From the NCBI GenBank assembly GCA_021153565.1, contig JAJKJU010000127.1, positions 1-51,015 on the forward strand: DNA of 51,015 bases, given 5' to 3'. The position numbers and the translations under genes are program-made. Source of the DNA: Rhizobacter sp. (GTDB lineage: Bacteria > Pseudomonadota > Gammaproteobacteria > Burkholderiales > Burkholderiaceae_C). The notes beneath the pieces were generated by a model, which did not search any database, was not told the DNA's origin, and saw only the letters and a list, made by a program, of their open reading frames with translations. Shown here piece after piece: positions 18,480 through 27,576 of this stretch. Within the stretch, counting starts at the first letter, position 1, and each line of letters begins with the position of its first letter.

Positions 18480-20278
18480 TTGGCGGCCTCCTCGCGCAGG
18501 ATCTCTTCAATGATCTCGTCTGCCACCTCGTTCTGCTCAGCCTGCTCTTCCGGGCTGAGCGTTGGTTTTCGAAACTTGCGGTGTTGCGCCATCTTGCGCA
18601 CGAACAAGGCGTAGTCAGGGTCGCGAAAATCGGCCGTCGAGAAGCCAAGGTCGGCCAACTCAGCCGACAGCCTGGTCAACTCGGCGTCTTCCTCCGCCGT
18701 GCGTGGCTGCTTCACAAACAGCTCATTGCGGCGAAACAGGCGCCGCTCGGTTTCGATATCCAGCGTGGACGACAGGCCAAACAGCTCGCTCTTCAGCAAC
18801 CCCGTCACGCCCATGCCCTGCGGGTGCTCGTCAGGCGTTTCCACCACCGTGCGATCTGCCTGCCTGCGCAGAATGTGCACCTGCTCGCGCTGAAGGCTGC
18901 CGATCATCATCGGGTCGTGGGTGGTGATCAGCACCTGCGAGGCTCCTTGCATCAAGGCGCCACCATCTTGGCTCAGCACCCCTTCGATATCGTCGAAGTA
19001 GCGCAGCTTCCAGATCGGGTTCAAGTGCGTGTCCGGCTCGTCGAGCAGAAACAGGCAGTGGTCTTCGCGCGTGATCCGCATCAGCCCCAGCACGGTCAGC
19101 ATTTGCAGCTCGCCTTCTGAGAGCTGCGTGAAGCCCACCTTGCCGTCATGCCCATCGTTTCCTTCCACGTGCTTCTTGACGGTGATGCGCACTTCTTCGA
19201 TCAGGTCGCCGATGTAGGCACCCTCGGCGTAGCGGAAGAAGCTGTCGGTGCCACCCACCAGACGGCCCAACTCCTGCAGCTTGGCCTGAGTGGGCACGTA
19301 GAGGTACAGCTGGCGCTGCTTCTCTGTGCGACCGCGGAAGTCGATCTGCTGAGTGACTTCCTGCTCAATGGGCGCCCAGGCTACCTGCCACAAGCTGTTC
19401 ATGAACTCGCTCACCACGCTGCCGCGTGCGTACCAGAAACGCGGGTCGCCCTCGTTCAACTCCACTTCGTCGAACTTGCCATTGCGGCGCTTTTCGCGCA
19501 GGCGGTAAGGCTCCTTCAACACGAACAAGGCCGACTCCAGCGATTCGATGTGCAGGTTCTTCAGCACCTTCTGGAACACTGGATCGTCTGACAGCAGGCA
19601 GGCCAGCAATACCAGCTGGCTGTGGCCGCCGCGGCAATAAAACAGGCGGCGCAGGCGGTCGTCTCCGGCCTGCTTAATCCGCGTCTCGCGGCGCTGCTTG
19701 GCCTCTTCGATGGCGCGGATGTCGGCTTCACTGGCCTTGAAGTTCGCCAGCAGTTGCTCAGGCAACACTTCGTCGGTGGTGACTTCTTGCAGCCGGTTGA
19801 AGCGCTTCTGGTGTTCTTGAAACAGCCCCTCAATGCGCTCGTTGCGGCCCGAGTAGTAGGCAAACACGTGCGAGGGCAGCAGGCGTGGGCCGCGGCGCTC
19901 GTCGCGTGGTGTTTTCTCCGGCGGGTCGTTCTTGTTCAGATAGTCTTGGCTGACCCGGTCGCCGTCTACCCACACAAAAGGCCGCCGCTGCTTGGCCAGA
20001 TCGGCCTGGATACGCACGACGTGCCCGCGAATTTCATACTCAAGCGTGTAGTCGAACGCGGCATCCCGGTCCAGGTCCAGGTCGCGAAAGACGGTGATCA
20101 GCGCCTCAATCAGGTTCGACTTGCCGGTACCGTTCTGGCCGATCAGCGCGTGGCTGCGGATGGCCTTGGGTGCCGCCGCGCTCGCGGAACCCAACCTGGG
20201 TTCGAGATGCGTAGCGAAGTCGATGACCACCCCACGCAGGTTGCGGAAATTAGGGATCGCCAGATGTCGCAACTGCAT
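18476..20278 (-). CDS. AAA/SMC-like ATPase, PtuA-like
   Basis: 600 residues from the ATG at 20278, two bases after the hsdS stop. It opens like RecF/SMC-type defence ATPases (MQLRHLAIPNFRNLRGV). Walker A is GQNGTGKS (47-54), the ABC signature is LSEGE (386-390), Walker B is CLFLLDEPDTHLNP (408 onward) and the switch histidine is in ITTHDP (His454). The inserted middle is long and helical. The C-terminus (about 575-600) is very acidic. Coupling to the HNH gene by a GTGA overlap suggests a two-protein complex, as in Septu. An open frame extends 124 codons upstream inside hsdS but is Arg-rich and not family-like. Alternatives are RloA-type or OLD-type ATPases; no TOPRIM domain is present, which speaks against OLD. 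Confidence 0.75.
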   Translation of the reverse strand: MQLRHLAIPNFRNLRGVVIDFATHLEPRLGSASAAAPKAIRSHALIGQNGTGKSNLIEALITVFRDLDLDRDAAFDYTLEYEIRGHVVRIQADLAKQRRPFVWVDGDRVSQDYLNKNDPPEKTPRDERRGPRLLPSHVFAYYSGRNERIEGLFQEHQKRFNRLQEVTTDEVLPEQLLANFKASEADIRAIEEAKQRRETRIKQAGDDRLRRLFYCRGGHSQLVLLACLLSDDPVFQKVLKNLHIESLESALFVLKEPYRLREKRRNGKFDEVELNEGDPRFWYARGSVVSEFMNSLWQVAWAPIEQEVTQQIDFRGRTEKQRQLYLYVPTQAKLQELGRLVGGTDSFFRYAEGAYIGDLIEEVRITVKKHVEGNDGHDGKVGFTQLSEGELQMLTVLGLMRITREDHCLFLLDEPDTHLNPIWKLRYFDDIEGVLSQDGGALMQGASQVLITTHDPMMIGSLQREQVHILRRQADRTVVETPDEHPQGMGVTGLLKSELFGLSSTLDIETERRLFRRNELFVKQPRTAEEDAELTRLSAELADLGFSTADFRDPDYALFVRKMAQHRKFRKPTLSPEEQAEQNEVADEIIEEILREEAAK

Positions 20279-20280
20279 GC

Positions 20281-22275
20281 TCAGGCCTCTGCTTTTTCCA
20301 AAGCCTTGGTGCGCATCTCGGCCACCTCGGGTTCGGTGACCCAGCCATGCGCCACCTCGGTTTTCAGCTGCGCATAAAAAGCGTCGATCTCGCCGCCGAA
20401 GCGTTGCCACAGGTCGCGGGCCGACATCTCGCCGTTGTTGCGGGCCAGCAAGGTGGCGAGCGGGGCCTGGGCTTTGACGTCTGGTGCAGTGCCCAGGCGC
20501 AGCGGGGCGATCAGTTCTGTTTGTGGGGGTTTCACTGGGGATTCCTCTTCTGCGCCGACAGCAACGCCGGTGAGCGCAGCAACGGTAGCGGTTGCAAGGT
20601 TTGCTGCGACTCGCAGGCTTCTGCCAAGACGTTCTGCGTGGTGGTCGCACAGCTCAAATAATCGATCCACGATCTCGACTATCTGGTCCTGCTCGCCGCG
20701 TGGTGGAACAGGGATAACCAAGTCTTCGACGCCACCAACACGGAGGTGCTTCACCGTCATGCCAATTGCAGCCTCGGTCATACGAGACTGGAAGCTAGGA
20801 CTTTGAATGACATACAAGAGGTACCGGTTGCTGAACAGCTTCGGAAACAACCGGATGAGCATGGTTCGCTGTCCTAGGCAGACGCGCTCGCCCTCAGGAA
20901 CAATTGCGGCCTCCCCCATGGGCGCTTCCCGCGTGAAAAAGATGTCACCAGAATTGGGAGGCATGCGCCGAGCCCAATAGGCATAGGTCTCCTCAGAGAT
21001 CTTCCGCGTCTTGGTCAAGTCCATCTGTCCATCACGAATGTCGGTCGTGCGGACAAGATGAATGCCCTTCTGGACATAGGGAGCCGTCTTGTTGTGGCAA
21101 TCGACGACGGCTTGGGAAACTTGAAGCAATGACGCCCAACACCAATGTTTCGGCACCGCCGCACTGGGCACGGTTATCTGCTGTGTGCGCAGCTTCTTCA
21201 GCATGGCAACCGCTTCCTTTTTCTCCTGCTCATCTGCGATCTCTGCCCACTCAGCCCTGGCGCGCACAATTTTTTCGATCAACGCAGATGCAGGAGTTGA
21301 GACACTTGGGGTCGGCAACAAGCGACCACTCACCGCAAGGTCGAGAACCAGTTCCTTGAAATCTCGCACATCCCCTGGCTTACGGAACAAATGCGCGAAG
21401 TTGGCCTGGAGGCGTTGCCAGCCCTCTTGCAGTTCGTGCGGGCTTTCGGCGCTCGCGAGGGCCTGCAAGGTGGACTGGCGCAGGGCGTTTTGCAGCTTGC
21501 GTTGGTCTTGCTGCTGCTTCTCCAACTTGTCGCACAGAGCCATCAGCTCATCGACTTTGGCGACGATGCGGGATTGTTCCCGTTGAGGCGGGAAGGGAAA
21601 CAATGCCTCACGGGCGGAGTCAGTCCCGAGCCGGGGCAGATTCATTCCGTAGGTTGAGCCGTTGGCGTAGGCGATGAAGTACGGGGACTTGAGGTACCAA
21701 CGCAGATATCTAGCCTCGATCTGGTCGAAGAACGAGATCGGACTGATTTCTGTCGTACAGACACCGGGGGAGTCAGCTATCAGCACCTTGTCGAGATAAG
21801 GCCTCAGCTTCCCGTACAGCACGGCCCCAGCAGGGAATCCGTTCTTTGTGCTCTTGAACTTACGGTCGCGAGCAACGACCTTCGACAGGAGCCTCGATGT
21901 CCCTTTTTCGACATCTTCCAGCTCAAGCACCCACGTCTCCTCGGATACGTCTTCGAATTCAATCTTGGGAGCATCGCCGTAATTAGTGACATAGCCTAGA
22001 CGACTCCAAGCCCAGCCCTCCGGCAACAGCCACGGGTGATTGCTTGGTTGGACGACTGACGGATCGGGCTGCCGCTTGAGGGCTTTCTTTGCAAGCAGCG
22101 CTCTCTGCTGTTGCCTGTTCACGTCGATCAGATCGGCCGCAGCTACGTCGCCTGGTACGCGTTGCGTCAAGCGTCCGGAAATCGCCAACTGAAGCACCAG
22201 CCCCCTCAAGCGTGCCACGCCCCCAGGTGCACTCGCGATGTGGCCGAACTCGGCCAGAAACTGCGCAGCGTCCAT
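20281..22275 (-). CDS. hsdS: Type I restriction-modification specificity subunit
   Basis: 664 residues; the ATG at 22275 shares its A with the TGA of the DUF1016 gene. Two target recognition domains in tandem are evident from the internal duplication: GLVLQLAISGRLT near residue 26 and ELVLDLAVSGRLL near 310 start each half, and PFPPQREQSRIVAKVDEL and PVPPRGEQDQIVEIVDRL close each half as the conserved helices that bind HsdM. Beyond the second helix there is a C-terminal extension of about 100 residues (LATLLARNNGEMSARDLWQR) that looks like a small helical or winged-helix domain not usual in HsdS. The recognition sequence cannot be read from the protein. Confidence 0.9.
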   Translation of the reverse strand: MDAAQFLAEFGHIASAPGGVARLRGLVLQLAISGRLTQRVPGDVAAADLIDVNRQQQRALLAKKALKRQPDPSVVQPSNHPWLLPEGWAWSRLGYVTNYGDAPKIEFEDVSEETWVLELEDVEKGTSRLLSKVVARDRKFKSTKNGFPAGAVLYGKLRPYLDKVLIADSPGVCTTEISPISFFDQIEARYLRWYLKSPYFIAYANGSTYGMNLPRLGTDSAREALFPFPPQREQSRIVAKVDELMALCDKLEKQQQDQRKLQNALRQSTLQALASAESPHELQEGWQRLQANFAHLFRKPGDVRDFKELVLDLAVSGRLLPTPSVSTPASALIEKIVRARAEWAEIADEQEKKEAVAMLKKLRTQQITVPSAAVPKHWCWASLLQVSQAVVDCHNKTAPYVQKGIHLVRTTDIRDGQMDLTKTRKISEETYAYWARRMPPNSGDIFFTREAPMGEAAIVPEGERVCLGQRTMLIRLFPKLFSNRYLLYVIQSPSFQSRMTEAAIGMTVKHLRVGGVEDLVIPVPPRGEQDQIVEIVDRLFELCDHHAERLGRSLRVAANLATATVAALTGVAVGAEEESPVKPPQTELIAPLRLGTAPDVKAQAPLATLLARNNGEMSARDLWQRFGGEIDAFYAQLKTEVAHGWVTEPEVAEMRTKALEKAEA

Positions 22276-23324
22276 CAAGCTTCATCCCCGTTGCGGTTCT
22301 CCAAGCGCGCACGTGACAGGGCGATGGCTTCGTGCAGCTTGGCTTGCAGCACTTCCTTGGACGGCAGGGCCGTGAGGTGCTCGGCCACGTGAATGCCGCT
22401 GGCATCCAGCTCCAACAGTTCGATCTGCTCGCGCTTCTTGCCGCCGCACAAGATGATGCCCAGCGGCGGGGCTTCGCCGGGCTCCTGCTCGTGTTTGGCA
22501 AGCCAGCGCAGGTACAGCGCCATCTGGCCTTTGTATTCGGCCTTAAAGTCGCCGAGCTTCAGGTCGATGGCCACCAGGCGCTTGAGGCGGCGGTTGTAGA
22601 ACAGCAGGTCGATGTAGAAGTCGTCCTGGTCGAGCTGGATGCGCTTTTGCCGCGCGACGAAGCTGAAGCCTGTGCCCAGCTCCAATAGAAAGCCTTCTAG
22701 CTCGCGCAAGATGGCGTCTTCCAAGTCGCGCTCCAGGTAGCGGTCGTTGAGGCCCAGAAAGTCGAGCACGTAGGGGTCTTTGAGCAGCAGCGTGGGGCTC
22801 AGCTCGCCGGTCTGGCGCAGGGCGGCCAGTTCATGGGTGATGAGCTCGGCAGGTTGGCGCGACAGCGCGGTGCGCTCAAAGAGCTGAGAGTCCATCCGTT
22901 CTTGCAGTGTGCGGGTGCTCCAGCCTTCTTGCTGGCACATCTGCAGGTAGAAGTCGCGCTTGAGGGGTTCGGCGATGTAGATGAGGGCTCGATAGTGCGT
23001 CCAGCTCAAATGTCTACGCGCTGCGGAGAGAATTTTCGGGTCGGGGAAGGCCTCGGTAAAGCGCAGCATGTGGCGCAGGTTCTTTTCGGAAAAGCCGCGC
23101 CCGTACTCGGCCTCCAACTGTCTCGCCAGTGCGGAGACGATGTGCTCGCCATAACCCGCCCGTTGGCCTTGCAGCACCTCGGTGCGGATGCGCTGGCCGA
23201 CGTGCCAATAGAGCAAGGTCAACGTGCTGTTGACCGTACTGGCCAACTGGTGGCGGCTTTGCTCGATGAGCTGGAGGATGTCGCCGAGCAGCTGTGGCGT
23301 GGGTTCGACCGGTGTGCCGCTCAT
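22275..23324 (-). CDS. DUF1016 (YhcG-like) PD-(D/E)XK nuclease
   Basis: 349 residues. The N-terminal DUF1016 part is clear (LLYWHVGQRI, GYGEHIVSALARQL, GRGFSEKNLRHMLRF) and the C-terminal nuclease part has FYIDLLFYNRRLKRLVAIDL with Asp239 and the Asp254-x-Lys256 pair of the PD-(D/E)XK site. The family belongs to the Rpn/PDDEXK nuclease group and often sits inside type I restriction operons, where its job is unresolved. It overlaps the hsdM stop by four bases (ATGA) and hands over to hsdS by TGATG, so it is made in step with the restriction complex. It is intact by motif and length. Confidence 0.85.
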   Translation of the reverse strand: MSGTPVEPTPQLLGDILQLIEQSRHQLASTVNSTLTLLYWHVGQRIRTEVLQGQRAGYGEHIVSALARQLEAEYGRGFSEKNLRHMLRFTEAFPDPKILSAARRHLSWTHYRALIYIAEPLKRDFYLQMCQQEGWSTRTLQERMDSQLFERTALSRQPAELITHELAALRQTGELSPTLLLKDPYVLDFLGLNDRYLERDLEDAILRELEGFLLELGTGFSFVARQKRIQLDQDDFYIDLLFYNRRLKRLVAIDLKLGDFKAEYKGQMALYLRWLAKHEQEPGEAPPLGIILCGGKKREQIELLELDASGIHVAEHLTALPSKEVLQAKLHEAIALSRARLENRNGDEA

Positions 23325-25114
23325 GCCTGAGGCTCCTCAGCGGTGAAGTGGTGCGCCAACGCGGCGGCGAGTTCACTCTTGAGTTGGCTTTCTGTCTCTT
23401 CGATCTGGCCAAGCAAGGTCTTGTACTTTTCCAGCAGCACGTCGGGGTCGTGGGTTTCTTCTTCTGGCGCGTTGGGGTTCTTCAAGTCCAGGTTGTAGAT
23501 GGGCCAGTAGAGCCGGTCGCCAGCGGCCTGGGCGTCGCGTGCTTGCAGGCGCAGCCCTTCGCTCTGCGGGCGCAGCATTTCAATTTCATCTTCAACTGCT
23601 CTGCGCTGTTGAGCATCGCTCACACCCTTGACGGACTCTCGCAGACTGCGCATCTGGCCTTCCAGCGCGCTGGCCTGGTTGTTCAGCTGATCGGCGCGGA
23701 CCCAGTGCGGTTGGGCGGCGGCCTCGGCCTGCTCGCGCTTGGTCTTGAAGTCCACTTTCCAAGCGAGCTCGTTTTCCACCCGGTCGGCGAAGTGATTGGC
23801 CTCGCTGCCCCACCAGTCCTGCTCGGGCTTGAACTCTTCAATGCGAATGGGCTTGGTCTTGCTGTAGCTTTTGTAGCCCGGCGGGTAGGGGTGTTCGTAG
23901 AACCAGATGGTGTCGGTGTGGAAGTGGTCGTCGCCGTCGTTCACCTGTGCGCCCTTGGTGAAGAACAGCAGGTTGGTTTTGATGGTGGTGTAGGGCGCGA
24001 ACACGCCCTTGGGCAGGCGCACGATGGTGTGCAGCTTGCAGTCGCGCAGCAGCAGCTTCTTCAGTGTGGCCTTGATGCCATCGCCAAACAGGAAGCCGTC
24101 TGGCAGCACCACCGCGGCGCGGCCGTTTTGCTTCAGCAACTTCTTGATGATGAGGGCCATGAACATGTCGGCGGTTTCCCGCGTGCGCAGGTCGGCCTGG
24201 TATGTATTGCCCACGCCATCCTCTTCGTAGCCTCCGAAGGGTGGGTTGGTGATGACGCAGTCGACCTTCTCGTGAGCACCCCACTCGTTCCAGGGGATGC
24301 CCAAGGTGTTCTTGTGCTCGATCTGGCTGGGCACGTCGATGCCATGCAGCAGCATATTGGTGGTGCACAGCAGGTGGGGCAACTGCTTCTTTTCGATGCC
24401 GCGGATCAGGCCCTCGATCGCGGCCTTTTCCGCCGCGCTGGACTTGCCCGTGACCTGGTGCCGCAGGTGGTCGATGACGGCAGTCAGGAAGCCGCCGGTG
24501 CCGCAGGCCGGGTCCATCACCATCTCGCGTTTGGCCAGGCTGGGGTTGAGCCGATCGGCCATGAACTGGGTGATGGCACGCGGGGTGTAGAACTCCCCCG
24601 CATTGCCAGCACCGCGCAAGTCGTTGAGCAGCTGCTCGTACACGTCACCCAGGTTGGCGCGGGTCTTGAAGTCGTGGAAGTTGATGGCCTCTTCCAGCTT
24701 CTCGATCACAGCCAGCAACTGGGTGCCGGACTTCATGTAGTTGTTGGCATCCCGGAAGACACCACGAATCACCTTGTGCTGAGGGCTGACGCTTGCGTCG
24801 AGCTCCTTGAGCTTGGGGAACAGCTCGTTGTTGACAAAGGGGATCAGCTCACTCCCGGCCTTCTGCGACTTGGTTTTCCCGTCTTGGCCAGCCAAGTATG
24901 CCGCCCAATTCCTCCACCGGTACTCTTCGGGCAAAGGCGACTTGTACTTCTTCTTTCTCTCTTTGGCGTCGTCTTCCCACTCTTGCTCACGCTGATCGAA
25001 AACTTTGAGGAAAAGCATCCACGTGAGCTGGCCCAGGCGCTGGGCATCGCCGTCGACGCCATCGTCCTTGCGCATGATGTCCTGGATGGATTTGATGGTG
25101 CTGCTGAGGTTCAT
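23321..25114 (-). CDS. hsdM: Type I restriction-modification DNA methyltransferase subunit
   Basis: 597-residue N6-adenine methyltransferase subunit. SAM-binding motif I is DPACGTGGFL (201-210) and catalytic motif IV is NPPF (290-293). The N-terminal helical domain begins MNLSSTIKSIQDIMRKDDG, and the C-terminal helices pair with HsdS. It modifies one strand of the host target to protect it and supplies the recognition complex with HsdS. It lies 35 bases after hsdR and overlaps the DUF1016 gene. Confidence 0.93.
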   Translation of the reverse strand: MNLSSTIKSIQDIMRKDDGVDGDAQRLGQLTWMLFLKVFDQREQEWEDDAKERKKKYKSPLPEEYRWRNWAAYLAGQDGKTKSQKAGSELIPFVNNELFPKLKELDASVSPQHKVIRGVFRDANNYMKSGTQLLAVIEKLEEAINFHDFKTRANLGDVYEQLLNDLRGAGNAGEFYTPRAITQFMADRLNPSLAKREMVMDPACGTGGFLTAVIDHLRHQVTGKSSAAEKAAIEGLIRGIEKKQLPHLLCTTNMLLHGIDVPSQIEHKNTLGIPWNEWGAHEKVDCVITNPPFGGYEEDGVGNTYQADLRTRETADMFMALIIKKLLKQNGRAAVVLPDGFLFGDGIKATLKKLLLRDCKLHTIVRLPKGVFAPYTTIKTNLLFFTKGAQVNDGDDHFHTDTIWFYEHPYPPGYKSYSKTKPIRIEEFKPEQDWWGSEANHFADRVENELAWKVDFKTKREQAEAAAQPHWVRADQLNNQASALEGQMRSLRESVKGVSDAQQRRAVEDEIEMLRPQSEGLRLQARDAQAAGDRLYWPIYNLDLKNPNAPEEETHDPDVLLEKYKTLLGQIEETESQLKSELAAALAHHFTAEEPQA

Positions 25115-25149
25115 CTCGTTGTTCTCATATCACGCGGCCTGCCAACTGG

Positions 25150-27576
25150 TCAGGCTTGTTTCTTGTCGTTCTCTTCGTAGAGGGCTTGTTCCAGGGCCCG
25201 CACGGCCTGGGTGAACTGCTCGATGCCGCCGAAGATGCCCCGGCGGATCTGCGTCTTGCTGCCGAACTGGTCGAACGGTGGCAGCTCCAGCACCTTGGCG
25301 TCTTCGATGTTCTGTACGCCGTGGTCGGAAAACTTGTCCAGCAGGGCTTCGAGCACGGCGCGCGCCTGCTCTCCGTACTTGCCAAACACGTCGCGCTTCT
25401 TGACGTTGTTGGCCCGCTCGCGGCGGGTCAGAGGCTGCTGGTCAAAGGCGACGTGCGCAACGAGGTCGAACACGTCGAGCTCGGCCCCATTGGGCACGGC
25501 CTGCTGCAAGACTTCAAGCGGAACGCCGTGTTCACCCAGTTCGTCGAGCACAGCCTGCTTGCGCTCGGCGCTGTTCCATCGCCGAAGAAAGTCGGTCAAG
25601 CTGCCGAACTCGGCTTGCAGCGCCTTCTTGATATCGTCCTTGAGCAAGACGCGGTAGTCCTCGGTGATGAGCTTGCCGTCGGCGTCCAAGTACTGCGAGC
25701 GCTCGACAGCTACGCGCACGTTGACATCGTCGACGACGTACTTGACTCGGCCTTCTCCGCCTCCACCCGTGGTGAGGCCAGACGAGGTCAGCTCTTCGCC
25801 AGGAGAGCCAGCGCCCGCGTAGGGCGGCTCGTTCTCTCCGGTTCGCAGGGGAGATTCGGGCGGCACCACGGGTTCGTCAGCTTTGGGCTCGTAGATCACC
25901 ACCGGCTCACCATCAAAGTCAGGATCGGAGAAGAGGCGTGTGGCGCCTTTGAAGTCCATGATGGTGAAGTAAAGCTTCTGATAGTCCTCACGCAGGCGGG
26001 TGCCGCGGCCGATGATCTGCTTGAACTCGGTCATCGAATTAATGTTCTGGTCCAGCACGATCAGCTTGCAGGTTTTGGCATCCACGCCCGTGGTGAGTAG
26101 CTTGGAGGTGGTGGCGATGACGGGGTACGGCTCGTCGTTGTCGATGAAGTACGACAGCTGCGCCTTTCCCTCGTTGTCATCGCCGGTGATGCGCATGACG
26201 TAGCGGCGATTGCTGGCCGCGGCAGGGATGATCTTCACCAGCTCCTGGCGCATCCGCTCGGCGTGATCTTGGTCGTCACAGAAGACGATGGTCTTTGCCA
26301 TGGGGTCGGTGGCCTTCAAGTACTCCCACACCTTGCTCGCCACCAGACGGGTTCGCTTTTCCAGCACCAGGTTGCGGTCGAAATCCTTGGTGCTGTATTG
26401 TCGCTGCTCCACCGCTTGGCCGAGCTTGTCGACCTTGCCCTTCTCCGGCGTGTAGCCAATGGCATCCACGTCTGTGGCGATGCGGATTACCTTGTAAGGC
26501 GCAAGGAAGCCGTCCTCGATGCCTTGCTTCAGCGAGTAGGTGTAGACCGCGTCACCGAAGTAGGTGGAGTTGCTTGCTTCCTTGGTTTCCTTCGGTGTCG
26601 CTGTCAGGCCCAGATGCGTGGCATCGCTGAAGTAGTCCAGCACGTCCCGCCAAGCTGAGTCGTCTGCGGCGCTGCCGCGATGACACTCGTCAATGACCAC
26701 CAGGTCGAAGAAGTCGGCGGGAAACTGCCGGTAGATCTGCTTCCACTCCTCTCGCCCTGTCACTGCCTGGTACAGGGCCAGGTAGACCTCGTAGTTCTTC
26801 TTGACCTCGCGGTTGGTGACCTTGTGCATCACCTCTCCGAACGGGGCGAAGTCCTGCTGCATCGTCTGGTCAACCAGGATGTTGCGATCGGCAAGGAACA
26901 AGATGCGCTTCTTCGCCTTGGCCTTCCACAAGCGCCAGATGATCTGAAATGCCGTGTAAGTCTTGCCTGTCCCCGTAGCCATGACCAGCAGCACACGCTG
27001 CTGGCCCTTGGCGACGGCTTCAATGGCACGGTTGATGGCGACACGCTGGTAGTAGCGAGGCTCCCGGCCGCTGCCGTCGGCGTAGAAGGGCTGCTCCATG
27101 AGCGCGATGGCCTTGGGCTCGGTCAGGCCCTTCCACTGCTGAAAAAGCGCCCAAAGCTCGGCGTGCGTCGGGAAGGCGTCCAGGGGTACTTCACGCTCGG
27201 TCGGTGTGGTAAGTCCAGTTCGGTCGTGGAGCAAGAATGCAGTGCCGTTGCTGCTGATCGCGAAGGGGGCGTCCAGCATCTCAGCGTAGGCCAGCGCCTG
27301 CTGCATGCCGTGCCCCACCGGGAAGCGAGCTTGCTTGGCCTCAACCACCACCAGGGGGACGCTCGGCCGCGCATAGAGGACGTAGTCTGCCCGCTTCGGC
27401 CCGCCTTTGGCTTCTGGGTTACGCACGCGGGCGGCAAGCGTGCCACGCACCATGACGCGGCCGTCTGTGAGGCTAACTTCTTCCCTGAACTGAGTCTGAT
27501 GCCACCCGGCGCCCCGGATAGCGGGAGTGATGAATTTTGTACAGATGTCCCGTTCACTCAGATCATGCTTATTCAC
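25150..27576 (-). CDS. hsdR: Type I restriction endonuclease subunit R
   Basis: 808 residues from the GTG at 27576. The N-terminal nuclease domain has Asp64 and the Glu79-x-Lys81 pair in VVVEAKQ; the SF2 motor follows with Walker A MATGTGKT (199-206), DECH (296-299), LTATPKET and the motif VI sequence QIIGRGTRLREDY. A Gly/Pro-rich linker (near GAGSPGEELTSSG) leads to a C-terminal region like EcoEI R. The GTG fits the family start (NKHDLSERDICTKFITPA) and has GGGAG seven bases upstream; the frame is open for another 85 codons upstream but without family likeness. It is the first gene of the six-gene operon; the motor translocates unmodified DNA and cuts it at a distance. Confidence 0.92.
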   Translation of the reverse strand: MNKHDLSERDICTKFITPAIRGAGWHQTQFREEVSLTDGRVMVRGTLAARVRNPEAKGGPKRADYVLYARPSVPLVVVEAKQARFPVGHGMQQALAYAEMLDAPFAISSNGTAFLLHDRTGLTTPTEREVPLDAFPTHAELWALFQQWKGLTEPKAIALMEQPFYADGSGREPRYYQRVAINRAIEAVAKGQQRVLLVMATGTGKTYTAFQIIWRLWKAKAKKRILFLADRNILVDQTMQQDFAPFGEVMHKVTNREVKKNYEVYLALYQAVTGREEWKQIYRQFPADFFDLVVIDECHRGSAADDSAWRDVLDYFSDATHLGLTATPKETKEASNSTYFGDAVYTYSLKQGIEDGFLAPYKVIRIATDVDAIGYTPEKGKVDKLGQAVEQRQYSTKDFDRNLVLEKRTRLVASKVWEYLKATDPMAKTIVFCDDQDHAERMRQELVKIIPAAASNRRYVMRITGDDNEGKAQLSYFIDNDEPYPVIATTSKLLTTGVDAKTCKLIVLDQNINSMTEFKQIIGRGTRLREDYQKLYFTIMDFKGATRLFSDPDFDGEPVVIYEPKADEPVVPPESPLRTGENEPPYAGAGSPGEELTSSGLTTGGGGEGRVKYVVDDVNVRVAVERSQYLDADGKLITEDYRVLLKDDIKKALQAEFGSLTDFLRRWNSAERKQAVLDELGEHGVPLEVLQQAVPNGAELDVFDLVAHVAFDQQPLTRRERANNVKKRDVFGKYGEQARAVLEALLDKFSDHGVQNIEDAKVLELPPFDQFGSKTQIRRGIFGGIEQFTQAVRALEQALYEENDKKQA

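Noticed and set aside
17404-27576. Retron
   Set aside because: The ATPase-HNH pair resembles retron effectors, but no reverse transcriptase or msr-msd structure is present.
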